Source of the DNA: Alentia gelatinosa
Lineage: Eukaryota > Annelida > Polychaeta > Phyllodocida > Polynoidae
DNA length: 64,000 bases
NCBI GenBank assembly: GCA_950022655.1
Contig: OX465579.1
Span: forward strand, 17,149,088-17,213,087
Direction: 5' to 3'
This document shows positions 1 through 11,032 of the stretch, piece after piece. Position 1 is the stretch's first letter; every line of letters begins with the position of its first letter. The notes under the pieces are model-generated. The model was not told the origin of the DNA. It did not search any database and saw only the letters and a list, made by a program, of their open reading frames with translations. The position numbers were made by a program, and so were the translations under genes.

Positions 1-299
1 CAATGGGGATAGTTTCAGAGGGGTTTTCAAATTAGAACTGGGTTTTCTGAGGGTTACTATGGACGGGTTCCTTTAAAAGATCAGCTGTGGCAGCAGATGA
101 CAAGAGGCAGTAAAAAACCAACATGTGTCGGCACACAGGGCTCTCATTAGAGCAGCTCATTTTGCGTTTAACACGAGCAGCTCTGAGGTTCTTTTTACAT
201 CCGCAAAATGAAAGTACACGGCACTCCTCTAAAATCCTACAACATGGCCGAGAATCACTACCCATTCAGAAAATACTGGCACCCGTTTCAGTATCTGTT

Positions 300-560
300 A
301 TTCCGTTCGTTGTTCATGGATAAAGTTGGGCCTGAGGAAAAAATCGGAAATTTAAAAGACCTATGAAAAAGAATCATTTATAACATTATTTTGGAATAGA
401 ATGGCAATGAATTGATATATTCTAGTCACTAGTGTTGCCGGTATATATATATAATCTCGGAATACCGTCATTTGTCGAAAAACCTGCATCCCTGGTTGTT
501 GCTCTCAGCGGCACTATAACCGGAAATTTACATTGCAATACCGGATCAATGCAACAGCGA
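300..560. repeat. Dispersed repeat R1, left copy
   Basis: Bases 325-500 closely resemble two blocks near the other end of the window, 57,655-57,775 and 58,325-58,410. Both share the words aatcggaaa(t/c)ttaaaag, gtgttgccggt and ccgtcatttgtcg in the same order. Bases 495-551 also match 1,027-1,085 (ctctcagc(g/a)gcac(t/a)ataac). No coding capacity is visible; it looks like an old non-autonomous element. The rest of 1-1,424 is AT-rich and holds no recognisable gene. Confidence 0.55.
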
Positions 561-1026
561 GCGGTTCTGGGACCACCAGTTTTTAGACGCCATAATCGTT
601 AATTGCGACCGTTGTGTAATTATCATACATTTGGCGATAATTATCGAACCATTGTGGCCAATGATCGATGCATTTATCTTGAAAACTCAAGATATCTGTA
701 ATATTCGCTATTAATGATTATCGCGTCTAAAAAAACGATCCCCGTTTGTTAGACGGGAACTGCAAATAATGCCTCTAAATAATATTTAATCAATTAGATA
801 GCCTACCAGCTGTATTCTGTAGGGATTCATCTACAAATCACTTTGTATTTGATGTATCCATGCTGATTATTGAGATAGGAATGAAAGAGAATCAATACTT
901 ACTTGCATACTTATATTTCTAAATTTTTAGGTGACTAGTCATGGATAAATATCTATTTCCAGTTTCTCTAAAAAAAAATTTTTTTTTACTTGCATATTTA
1001 TGTCAGTAATTCTAGTATTCCATTTG

Positions 1027-1095
1027 TTGTTCCTCTCAGCAGCACAATAACGGAAGGTTATGTTGCAATACAGGGATCCGTTTCACTAGTTTTGG
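1027..1095. repeat. Second R1-derived block ending in a TIR-like word
   Basis: This block repeats the sequence at 495-551 and then reads agggatccgtttcactagt. That word resembles the terminus of the TIR elements at 5,264 and 45,324 (agggacctgtttca(g/c)tagt). It looks like a one-ended remnant. Confidence 0.4.
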
Positions 1096-1424
1096 GTTCA
1101 TAGCGAACGGAAGACCGAAATAGCGGCACCATCTATTTTTAATTTTTTTTTAGACTTTTATTTATACTGGTCGCACTCAACAATAAACATCGCTGGTTTC
1201 AATGTGCCACCAGTCTTATCATACAGATATTGGTATCCCAGTTTCATGTAGTTGATTAACAATATATAAAACATATATACAGCAAGGCTCACAAAGTTGT
1301 GTCAGGTCACAGTAACTAACATGGTTAACAAGATATAAGACTATTCCATCACCTTTTCATAATCCTTTTGCCATGAAATTTCAATTATTAATTTAATAAT
1401 ATAATAACAGCATAGGGGACAACA

Positions 1425-1490
1425 ATCAAACCAAAACTCATAATACATGACTTATGAAAAAAAGTCATGTATTATGAGTTTTGGTTTGAT
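1425..1490. repeat. Perfect 27-bp inverted repeat (hairpin)
   Basis: Bases 1,425-1,451 are the exact reverse complement of 1,464-1,490, with a 12-base A-rich loop (ttatgaaaaaaa). No U-tract or gene end lies beside it, so a terminator role is not suggested. It may be the core of a palindromic element. Confidence 0.85.
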
Positions 1491-4080
1491 CTATGGTAAC
1501 AATAGTGGGGGAAATTATAGTCCGGTTCAGAATATTTGTCGCTGTTGGCCATCAACATCTAATGAATTATTTAATCATTCCAAATTATTCCTCGTGGTTT
1601 TCTCCACATTACAGTTTTTATTTGACGTCTCTACGTGCATTTTTGACTGAGTTATGGTACCCAACACTGCAGCTCTAGCTTGAAGGACATGGTAGTGATA
1701 GCCTACCATCGAGCTATACAGTAAGAAATCGACAGAGTGGTGCAGTGACTGCAGTTCATGTTTCAAATATTGTATTTGTTCTACCACTGGAGAATTATGA
1801 AAATCGATATATAGCGAAAATATACATATGGGATTCTTCGCAGCATCCCTCAGAGTGGGAGGTACAGGAATCTCAGCAGAAGTCCCTCCGACATTTTAAA
1901 CAGGTTTAAAATCAAAATCTCATGAGATATTGTCCTCCAGTGGAGAATTGGTCCACGACAATTTCCCTTCTCTGCGGATGGTGGAAAATTTGTCTCTTGA
2001 GACAGACCCCCGGGTTGCAACATGGGGAGACGTTGTGCGGGTACAAAATCTCAGGGTCTGAAACAAACTACACTGTGAGGTACATAAGTCTCTCCGTGTG
2101 AATCCCACTTAAAGGCAATTTATGTCACATGGAGAAATAAATAGAAGCAGTGTTATACCAGATCGAAATTCTGGATGCTATTTCAAATTGTGCTAAAAAT
2201 AAGTATCACCTTATGTATAGACAACCTTCTATTTATTACACAGGGATGTCAGTTGGGGTCATGAAGAAGAGGAGGAAAACTTTTCCGTGTGGAATTTACT
2301 GCTGTGGAGAGACTGAGAGCACATGGAAAACAAATTGTTGTTGGCCATGGAATGGGGCTGGGTTCTGTGTGGAGATTTGAACCACTGTTAATTATTGGTA
2401 TGAAAAAGACCTGATTCATGTTCTCTTTATTTTACACAAAAACTGAAAATGAAAATATGGATTTCCCTGGAAAAGAGGAAAACTGTCATCTCTAATTGCA
2501 TTACATTCCATTCGTTGTGCTCATGTATAGGTTTCATCTCTTCCATCATAATTATATCCTTTGTACTATCATCCCATGTTCATACATAGATAATGCGGTT
2601 GGATGATACACCAAAATTACAATGGTTGAATGTAATCAACATTTATTTATCAGTTTTATCTCCTCAAGCAAGTTACCGAGTTGAGTGTGTCACTCCTGTG
2701 AAGGGTTCTGGCAGATAAGTAGATAACTATCTATCCCGCGCTGCTTTGTTCACGCGTACGGCGCTCTCAAAGTGGCTCTTCACTATATGACATCCTGAAC
2801 AATTAGATCATTACAAAGAAATCCCTGATAGCAGAGGAACCAAGGTTCAGCAGGAAATAGTTACGTCAATTCAATCATATGTAATATGGTATACCGTCAG
2901 CCATGCATTATACACTTCACCTGATATGTCCTGAGTTCAGGAATTTTATGCGTTTATGAGGTTTATGGGGAATTCTTCTTTCACCCAAGAATTCATGTTT
3001 TCGATGGTGCCCCCCCCCCCCCCCCGTTACTGCTTGTATGTTCTTTTCATTGTAAAATAAAATAGAGAAAGAAAAAGATCTTTATTTAGGGAAATCTATT
3101 TCATACATTTCAATTTGTAGGCACTTCCCCAGGGAATTTATCACATATTCTTCTAGCACTAGTGCATTATAACATGAACTGTGAACCATCAGGAGACCAA
3201 CAGCTCACTGGGAACTTGTTTTATTTTGCTGTATAATTTGTGTATTGCCTCATTGCTTGATTGCTATAATTTATCTGTATCCTGAGGGCGTTTAATATCG
3301 GGAAGGATTCTCCTATTACTGTTGTATGATAGTCTTAGTACTGTTATAGGACATTATTTCCGTTGAATAATAAGAATAGATATTTTTTTAATTGAAAAAG
3401 ACCCAACAAAATTGGGCTTCTTTTGGGTTTGAACCCAGGACCTTCTGCAGCCCCACCTGTGCCTGGGACAGATACATAGGAGAACTGATCACAGGGTAGT
3501 TGGCATATTGACCTGTCCTTCCGAAGGAATAATGCATAAAACCAAAGAAGTGGAGAGAGATGAATGGCAACAGAGGTGTGAGGCAAATATCGATGTCTTC
3601 CCGCCGGTCGTGCTTGTTTTTTTTGTGTTTTTTTTTGTGTTTAACGTCCAATTTGCTCAATTCCACTGAGTACCCGAAACTTGCCGAAATTAAAATTGGG
3701 AAATTTCGTATAAGCATAGCTGGCGGTGGAAGCACACATTTTTTGCTGGTAATTTCGGGCGCTAATGCGATTTATCGTGTGAGAAAATCCACCATTTAAA
3801 ATATTCTTTGATACATTCCAAGGACTTCAGAAACTTTCCGGTAAAGCTTCTAGTCTGGTGGAATCACCTTAGACTTACTTTGGATTTGACCGAATCTATG
3901 AGATGAATGTAGGAAGAAATCCCACCCCTATACATTTACTTCCCACACCACATAGACATGGTTTGAGAAGGATTGGCCTTTGATATAGCAGTAAATCTAC
4001 CACTGCTGGGGGGTGAAGGAGAAAAGTGGCTGCAGCCGGTCACGCGGCTGTTACAGTTGGGTGATTGCATACGCTAGTCC
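1491..4080. other. Gene-free stretch with repeat R2 and a C16 run
   Basis: No convincing coding region is seen. Bases 2,240-2,490 resemble 59,930-60,180 (shared order of cagggat(g/a)tca(g/a)ttggggtca, tggaattt(a/g)ctgc and ggaaaactg(t/c)catc), so they are copies of one dispersed repeat. A run of 16 C lies at 3,010-3,025. Around 3,430 the minus strand has a tRNA B-box-like word (ggttcaaaccc) without an A box. Bases 3,641-3,660 carry gtttaacgtccaatttgctc, a word also found near 6,085 and 49,595. Confidence 0.5.
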
Positions 4081-4916
4081 CCTGGGCCCTGTTTTTCGGT
4101 CGAGACGATCTCAAGTTGAGACCGTTTGAAAGGTAAACTGTTTTTCAGTGGAGATGATCTCTAGGGATCTCAGGCTGAGACTGAGATGCGACCATTTCAG
4201 GTGATTTCAGTGTTTTTCAGTTGTGATGATCTCAAGAGATCTCAAGTGAAATGATCTCCCAAATGGTCTCAACCTGAGACCAGTTGATACTTGTCATAAC
4301 TTATTTTTTTAGGTGCTAAAACTTATTCAAATTAGAAAATATTTGTAGCAAAGGGTACTGATAATTTGACATTCCTATATCCCAAATTCCATATTTTTCC
4401 TGTGGGAATTAACAGTGAGAAACCTTTGTCTGGAAATCTGAAAAATGCAGGCACTGCACCTCTCAGGCAGCTTGTGTATACCTACTGTAATGCTCGATTT
4501 TATATGAGCAGGGTAGGGTCAAGGTCACTTCATATGCATGAATAACAACAACACCCATTCACAAAGTAAAACATGTAGTACTCTTGAAATATTCTATAGA
4601 AAATTATGAAATCTTAGGATCCGATTGGATAGACATGGACAATTATTCGCTGTAAATATGGTATAATTTTGAATAAGTTTAGGTGTCTCAAATCGATAAT
4701 TTCCAATCACAGAGTCTTGTACCTGACAGGAAATGATTGCTAGGGTTCTCAGCTAAATGATCACAACCTGAGATCCCCCTGAGATCCGCAATGGCGCACT
4801 GAGACCATGACTGAAAAACACCTGCAGCCATTGATCTCCCAAACGGTCTCAGGATCGCTCACAGATCTCAGCGGATCTCAGGTAGAGATCGTCACTACTG
4901 AAAAACACCCCCCTGG
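4081..4916. mobile_element. Non-autonomous TIR element, shared-terminus family, copy 1
   Basis: The left end reads cctgggccctgtttttcggt with cgagacgatctc after it. The right end, read on the minus strand, is ccagggggtgtttttcagta followed by gtgacgatctc. The inner ends are built from repeated gatctc/gagatc words, giving imperfect inverted repeats well over 100 bp. There is no ORF with transposase motifs. The element abuts a 384-bp satellite fragment at 4,917. It belongs with 5,853-6,026, 6,337-7,262 and 18,333-22,547. Confidence 0.65.
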
Positions 4917-5044
4917 TTATCTGCATGTCTCCGCATTTCAAAGTCAATGTGTCAATGCCAGTCACAGGGCCTCAGTCAGCCAACTGCCCAATACAAATTC
5001 TGTGCAAATTGTTTTGAGACATGTTCTATATATCATTCTAACCT
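4917..5044 (-). repeat. Fragment of the 384-bp satellite, inverted
   Basis: Read on the minus strand, this stretch matches the satellite monomers at 23.7-26.2 kb: tatatagaacatgt, caaaacaattt, ctgac(t/g)gaggc and tgacaatgcacac occur in the same order with scattered differences. It stops at atatatcatt, exactly where the GTTACC minisatellite starts. The same junction recurs at 7,413. Confidence 0.7.
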
Positions 5045-5250
5045 TGTTACCCTGTTACCATTACCGTGTTACCAATCTAACCACGTTACCGTGTTACAAT
5101 TATTGCATTACCATCCTAACCCTGTTACTGCATTACCCCCTCCTAACCCGATTACTGTTACTGCATTACCATTCTAACCTCGTTACTGTTACCATGTTAC
5201 CATTCTAACCTTGTTACTGTTACCCTGTTACCATTCTAGTAAGTGAGTAC
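5036..5250 (+). repeat. GTTACC-type minisatellite
   Basis: Irregular tandem units of the form ccttgttactgttacc and cattctaacc. The same units continue at 5,636-5,720 beyond an inserted TIR element and occur again at 7,415-7,670. A CG-richer relative (cgcgttaccgttctaac) fills 18,780-19,370 and 21,760-22,345. The repeats keep open frames by chance; I see no gene. Confidence 0.8.
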
Positions 5251-5263
5251 TGGTACCCCCTCC

Positions 5264-5634
5264 TAACCAGGGACCTGTTTCAGTAGTTTCGTGACATTAG
5301 GCCTAGACAGACATCAACAGTGGCACCAACAGTGCAAGCAACAGCGAAAAATATTTTGTCTGGTTTCAAAACGCATGTCACAGCTGATGTCAAATATCAG
5401 TGGATCGGAGCAGCCAATCTTCTTCATATTTGGGACGATTATAGGTGACATATATCCCTTACTCGTGCTAAAGTTTCATTGCCTAATTGAAATTGTCTAA
5501 TACTTTTGAAACCAGACACACCCTGTTTGGGGTCTGTCTTGTCCTAAGTGCCGCGACTTGTGTTGATCTGTCCGTATGGTGTCACAGACGCCAACTAGCC
5601 ATGTCACGAAACTACTGAAACAGGTCCCTGGTTA
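5264..5634. mobile_element. TIR element with 34-bp perfect terminal repeats
   Basis: Bases 5,264-5,297 are the exact reverse complement of 5,601-5,634; each begins taaccagggacctgtttcag. If the outer TA is a target duplication, the element is 5,266-5,632, as in Tc1/mariner-type MITEs. It interrupts the GTTACC minisatellite. The inside is about 300 bp with no transposase. Its inner sequence (cagtggcaccaacagtg) resembles 48,385-48,405 of the larger element at 45,324-48,521, so the two belong to one family. Confidence 0.85.
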
Positions 5635-5719
5635 CCGTTACCACATTTCCATTCTAACCTTGTAACCGTTATCAAGTTACCATTCTAACCTTGTTACTGT
5701 TACCCTGTTACCATTCTAG

Positions 5720-6300
5720 TCAGTACTGATGAGTTAGTACTGGTGAGTGGGTACTAGTGAGTGAGTAATGGTGATTTAGGACTGGTGAGTGAGTACTTGT
5801 GAGTGAGTACTGGTGATTGAGGACTGGTGAGTAAGAACCTTAGAGCGAGTACTGGGAGGCGTTTTATAGACAAGGTGTTGCATAGACCTGTTGAGTTGAA
5901 CCGATCGCTGATGGTTTAAGACCTATTTGGATATAGCTTTACCATACATGTGCAGGTAAGATAATTCGACTATACAATGGAAATGGTCACTATCCACGAT
6001 TGTCACTACTATAAAACACCTCCCTGGTGAGTGAGTACTGGTGAGTGAGTACTGGTGAGGTTTTTTTTGTTTGTTTGGGTAGTTTAACGTCCAATTTGTT
6101 CAATTAGACTTACTTGTACTGGTGAGTGAGTACTTGTGAGTAAGTACTGGTGAGTGAGAACTGGTGAGTGAGTACTAGTGAATGAGTACTGGTGAGTGAG
6201 TACTGGTGAGTGAGTACTGGTGAGTGAGAACTGGTGAGTGAGAACTGGTGAGTACTGGTGAGTGAGTACTGGTGAGTGAGTACTTGTCAGTGAGTCTCAA
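5720..6300 (+). repeat. 14-bp minisatellite GGTGAGTGAGTACT
   Basis: Tandem units of about 14 bp (ggtgagtgagtact with variants), interrupted by a small TIR element at 5,853-6,026 and by a short block with gtttaacgtccaatttgttc near 6,085. The same array type recurs at 7,665-8,000. The units contain repeated gtgagt words that would look like splice donors on the plus strand; nothing suggests they are used. Confidence 0.85.
5853..6026. mobile_element. Short TIR element inside the 14-bp minisatellite
   Basis: The left end gggaggcgttttatag matches the reverse complement of the right end (ctataaaacacctccc) with one difference. Its right end (cactactataaaacacctccctgg) is very close to that of copy 1 at 4,081-4,916 (cactactgaaaaacacccccctgg), so I place it in the same terminus family. 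Non-coding. Confidence 0.65.
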
Positions 6301-6835
6301 GTTAGTGTTTCATACTTTTAAATGACGATATAGACCTGGGCCCTGTTTTTCAGACAAGACATCTTATGTGGAAGACATCTTACAGCTGTCAGTGTGCTAT
6401 AGATAAGACATCTTAGGGGATCGGCCAACGATTGTCGCTCCACGACACTTAGGGTGCAGCCAGGTGTGCTATAATTAAGACACTTGTTGATTCCTATAGC
6501 CGATTATGTCTCCCAAAGTGTCTTAGCCCAAGACAGTTTTGGACATGTCGTACCGAATGTGCAACTTCACTTCCCTTTGGAATTAAGCAATGAAATTTTA
6601 ACACAAGTAAGGTATACATAAAACCTATAATCGTACTAAATATGAAAAAGATCAGCCTCACCGTTCCGAAGTTATCGGTGTTTGAATTTCGTCATAGCAA
6701 TTTTCTGCTCTGGTGGCCAGTGTCTATCAGAGAGTATCAGAGCATGCCCACACTAATTTATGCGGCGACCTTGACAATGTCCCTGGGGAAATTCAATTCA
6801 CTTAGTACATTATAGCAGACTTTAGACTCTACATT

Positions 6836-6878
6836 ACACCTGATGAAGGCCAAACCATAAAGGCCAAAACGTTGTGCC
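6836..6878 (+). ncRNA. Degenerate hammerhead-ribozyme-like core
   Basis: The sequence cctgatgaaggcc, then aaaccataaa, then ggccaaaacgttg has the order expected of a hammerhead core: CTGATGA, a GGCC/GGCC stem II with loop, then an A-rich box. A functional core needs GAAA after stem II and here a C stands where G is expected, so cleavage is doubtful. Penelope-like elements commonly carry hammerhead motifs with this kind of wording in their terminal repeats, which makes a PLE terminal fragment the likeliest source. Confidence 0.35.
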
Positions 6879-6952
6879 TTTTTCAGCCAGACTACAAAAC
6901 TGTTAGTTGGTTATGTGAAATTTTCAAATTGAAATTAAAAGAAAAAAAGTTG

Positions 6953-7030
6953 GACTTGAACTGGTATCAAACCCCCAAACCTCACATCCTGAGGCAGGTG
7001 CTCTAACCACTTTACCACAAGCTTTCCCCT
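6953..7030 (-). repeat. tRNA-like sequence (SINE head or tRNA pseudogene)
   Basis: On the minus strand an A box (tggtaaagtgg, 7,007-7,017) is followed by ttagagca, and 33 bases later by a B box (ggtttgatacc, 6,963-6,973), one base from consensus GGTTCGANNCC. The anticodon stem does not pair well and the acceptor ends do not match, so this is not a functional tRNA. It more likely derives from a tRNA or a SINE. Confidence 0.55.
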
Positions 7031-7261
7031 CAGAGGTATAAGCTACCCTGTATCTCCTACTAGGCAGTCTTTGGAGTATAGAACCTAAGACAGTTCTATA
7101 CTTGTCTTAGGCTAGGACAATTTTCGCGGCGATCGAACGTGCCCTGCTGAGACACTGTCTATAGCACACCCGCCATTTTGTGTCTTACAAATTGTCTTCC
7201 AATCGTGGAGACATCTTAGGGTATCGTTGGGCGATTATGTCTTGACTGAAAAACAGGGCCC

Positions 7262-7415
7262 TGAATTCACCCAGTCTTCACATTTCAAAGTTTGTGTGCA
7301 TTTGTCAATGCAAGTCACAGGGCCTCCGTCAGCCACCTGCCCAATACAAATTCAGTGTGAATTGTTCCGAGACAACCACACACCCTACATACATGTTCTA
7401 TATATCATTTTAACC
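7262..7415 (-). repeat. 384-bp satellite fragment, inverted, continuing from 6,330
   Basis: The minus strand reads like the monomers at 23.7-26.2 kb (gacaaatgcacac, ggcgggt-type and caaaacaattc-type blocks, then tatatagaacatg). Together with 6,295-6,330 it forms one monomer piece split by the TIR element at 6,337-7,262. The right boundary, atatatcatt followed by the GTTACC minisatellite, is the same as at 5,044. Confidence 0.7.
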
Positions 7416-8000
7416 TTATTACCTTGTTAGCATTACTGTGTTATCATTCTAACCACGTTACCGTGTTACAATTACCGCATTACCATCGTAACCCTGTTAC
7501 TGTGTTACCCCCTCCTAACCCGGTAAAGCGCCAAATCCACTGAGCAACCAATCTAACCAGAATATCTTCGAAATTCCTATCGGAGAGTATCGTAATGTTT
7601 CTGGCCTCGTTACCGTTACCATGTTACCATTCTAAACTTGTTACTGTTACCCTGTTACCATCCTAGTGAGTGAGTACTGGTGAGTGAGGACTGGTGAGTG
7701 AGGACTAGTGAGTGAGTACTGGTGAGTAAGAACTGGAGAGTAAGAACAGGTGAGTGAGGACTGATGAGTGAGTACTGGTGAGTGAGTACTGGTGAGTGAG
7801 TACTGGTGAGTGAGTACTGGTGAGTGAGGACTGGTGAGTGGGGACTGGTGAGTGAGTACCGTTGGGTACTGGTGGGTAAGTACTGTTGAGTGAGGACTAG
7901 TCAGTGAGAACTGGTGGGTACTGGTGAGTGAGTACTGGTGAGTGCGGACCAGTGAGTGAGTACTGTTGAGTGAGAACTGGTGGGTACTGGTAGATAAGTA
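7415..8000 (+). repeat. Second GTTACC plus 14-bp minisatellite module
   Basis: GTTACC-type units run from 7,415 to about 7,670 with a short unrelated insert near 7,525-7,600. They give way to 14-bp ggtgagtgagtact units up to 8,000. The order satellite fragment, GTTACC array, 14-bp array is identical to 4,917-6,300, so the whole module appears to have been duplicated. Confidence 0.8.
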
Positions 8001-8002
8001 CT

Positions 8003-8117
8003 TATATAGAACGTCCTGACCATGCTGTACAAGCCACAGAACGAGATGCTAATTTACCGTTTATACGGACTGAGGCATTTATGCCGAGTTCCGTACAAAC
8101 GGTAAATTAGCATCGAG
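8003..8117. mobile_element. Truncated palindromic MITE
   Basis: It begins tatatagaacgtcctgacca and contains the inverted pair gctaatttaccgtttata and tacaaacggtaaattagc. A complete relative lies at 58,973-59,124; here the right terminal repeat is missing after catcgag. Confidence 0.7.
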
Positions 8118-11032
8118 TATCTTATCATATATACAATTATTATATATACAATTATGAACAATAATTCTTTGTTTTCTGAATGGTCCATATCATAACTAGA
8201 CACCATTTTAAAAACAATGTCTGATTCATCACCAAATTTAGTACTGTAGTTAGGGAAACAATTAAAGACCAAAATTTCAGACTAAAAAAATGTTTTTATG
8301 TAAAATTAAATTTTCCATGCTCTTCCAGGTTTTTCCATGCTCCATGTGAGAATTCTTTTGAATCACCACATGAATTCTTCTATATGCGAATATGATATAG
8401 CTGAAAAGTGAGAGTGACTTTGTGAGTGGTGCCATCAATCTAGGTAGTGCCATGTATGTTAGCTATCATTACATATTTCAAATGCTATAATGTGTGCAGT
8501 GCTTTTACACCTTGTCCCAGATGTCAACAATCTCCACTGAGGTCTTATGTCTCAGGAGGTGTGATAGAAAAGCAAACTGTGAAAAATATGGGCTGTGTTT
8601 GTGAATTTAAGCCTTTACACATAGGCAACCACTGGACTGTGAAGTCAAACCAGGTAGCACGCCTCGTTTTCGAATAAGCACAGCGACGCTGGTTTTTGGT
8701 GAGTGGTGCGCTGTTATATAATACCAACGCAACCCGTTATCACGGCGATCGACGCGTCACGCTTATGTACAAGAGATGAATGCCCGTTTTACAATGCTTC
8801 CTCATTGAAGGGCTGTACCGCAGACCATTGACATACATGATTTCCTATCATGGCCTGATGTACTGAATACCATTTTTAAGTATGGTAAAAAGTAAAACTT
8901 AATAGATAAAGTGTGTCGGAGTACAGATATACAAAAAAGAATGACAGGTTTCAGCTTATCACTACACGAGAATCCCACTCTCACGCGAGTCACGGACCTT
9001 CAGTCTCGAAGCCTAGATTTGGTTAACCGTCTCGAGTCCGTGTGGGAGATCTTCAAGTAGATTCCGACAGAATTCTAACGGTTTATATGTGGTAGGTAAA
9101 TATTGTCCTTTTTCCGGGTCATTCACTAGGGGGCGTGGCAAAATTTGTACCCTCCACTGCAAATATCCCGGGAACCAGCAAAAGTTCATGGTCACTGCAA
9201 ATCAGGCGATACCTGTCACGTTATGTGCCATATCAGAAATGACCTCACTTGCTCCGGCCTAACTTCGAAATTAATTCATATAATCGAGGATTATCAATGG
9301 AAACGATATCTGGAAACCTTCCATTAAACTTAAAGCTTAAATCTAGGCCAATACAGAACAGGTATACAACTAGTCCAACTACAAGTGCTTGAACTACCGG
9401 TACTTTTAGATTTTTTCCTAACTTTTAGAGCACGCTACACGCCCCATATACATCATATAGAGGATAGAGGGGTCCATATAGACTTTCAGTGCACTTCATA
9501 CAAATTATTCCTTCACTATCTGTGTGCTATTCACTGTGATATTGAGAACAGAGCAGGGAGCCAGTGTCTCAGGGTCTTAGAGGATTGCCCAGCTGACCAT
9601 GATCAAACACTCAAGGCCAAAATACCTCAGGTCCCACTGCTTGATCATTGATGCGTTTGGATCCTAGATAAGATAGGCAGTTGTAGAAATGGCAAGTTGA
9701 CTGGGTGCAACTGCAAGTGGGTTACACTTACAGAAAACTATCCATAGGCTAAGTAGTAAAACTCAAACCTTTAAATTGTTATTCATTTATAATTGCACAC
9801 TCATTCATCTATGATGAACATACTCTTTGCTCCTAGTTTGTAATGCCGTCGGTAGGCGTACTCTGGAAAGCAACACGCGTCTTCTATTTCAACCTCTCTA
9901 TTTTTACTTGCGAGAGGACGTGCGCGTTCACAGGTACCTCTTGACGTTATCTCTATCCTCTACCAACTCCGGCACCAGCTCGAGCCTAGCGTATACTTTT
10001 TGGCCTGTAGCTACAACAATCTTACCACTAACAAATTATTGTGAAGTGAAATGAGTATTTACCTTTGGTAGCTGGGGAACGACCTCGCGGCCACGGCATC
10101 CTCCAGACAGAGTTCTGATGTGAAGCATTGTTATTACTCGGTAAGGTTTTTGGAGTGAGTAGAAACGCGTGCGTCCGTCTTGCGGTCTCCTAACGATATG
10201 AGTCCGACGTCGCTCGTCTCCGAGCGGTGCAGTGTGCGCTACCTATCAGTCCCGAGAGACTCGATGGGGCACTCGGCAGCCAGCCAGGGCTTGGCCGAGT
10301 TTCGGATACGCTGGTTCTCCGCTAGAGGGACTAGGCGGAACTCAGCCAAAGTTTCGGAGTGTAGAAGGAAATCTACACTGGCCACCCGAGCTACACTACG
10401 TTACCTCTGGTCACGTTAAATTTACCGTGACCGTGACCTGGCGTGGTAGCGGGTAAAGGAAGGTCACTCTAGCTATTTTTCGTATCTATTTTTACTCTGT
10501 GCTATCAGTTGTAACTCTGGTTGTAACTGGTTCCTCTGGTTCCTCTGATTGTAATGAATCCTGGGTTCTTACCCTGGAAGTCACTTTTCCATGTTCTCAT
10601 CTTCTTTTAATGTGTATTTTTAATAAAATGGCCACATAGATAAGGTTCTTTATCAATTTAATAATATATGGAGATTTCTTTGCAAGTATTTTGGATCCCA
10701 GAACCTATTTAGGACAAAGTGGTTTGGTCTGAGAGTGAGAATCCGTGGACACATCCGTGGTTTAACGTTACCAACCTCTTAGATGGAACGTAGTGTAGAC
10801 AGAGGTGGCGGCCAATCTATAAAGGAAATCATGCATTGAGACCTAGTGCGGGTACCATTCCATGGAGGAGCAGATCTCGAAATTTAGGATTTTTCATGGT
10901 GGCTTGTTATCAGAATTGATTTCGATTCTAGAGACTCTCTACCTTTTTACTGTGGGTGCTCTGGCATTGCAGACCTTTCAACACCACTATTTTCACACTG
11001 CACCGCTCCACTTTATCGCTCCGCACACTGTA
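8118..11032. other. Gene-free stretch
   Basis: I see no supported gene here. Base composition changes at about 10,160-10,460, which is richer in CG dinucleotides and lacks repeats, but no long ORF or splice pattern supports an exon. The remainder is AT-rich unique-looking sequence. Confidence 0.4.

Larger units (their letters stand above)
6337..7262. mobile_element. Non-autonomous TIR element, shared-terminus family, copy 2
   Basis: The left end gggccctgtttttcagacaa with gacat after it is matched, on the minus strand of the right end, by gggccctgtttttcagtcaa plus gacat. Subterminal regions hold repeated gacatctta and tgctata words in inverted arrangement. The target is a 384-bp satellite fragment: minus-strand satellite sequence lies on the left at 6,295-6,330 (gttagtgtttcatactttta) and continues on the right from 7,262. 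Inside are a hammerhead-like motif and a tRNA-like stretch, described separately. No transposase ORF. Confidence 0.75.

Noticed and set aside
3400..3500. tRNA or SINE on the minus strand
   Set aside because: Only a B-box-like word is present; no A box at the right distance and no cloverleaf.
5720..7760. ctgatgag words in the 14-bp minisatellite as hammerhead cores
   Set aside because: They are unit variants (gactgatgagtgag) with no stem II or GAAA box.
5036..8000. CRISPR-like array in the short direct repeats
   Set aside because: Units are contiguous minisatellite copies with no unique spacers, and the DNA is animal.
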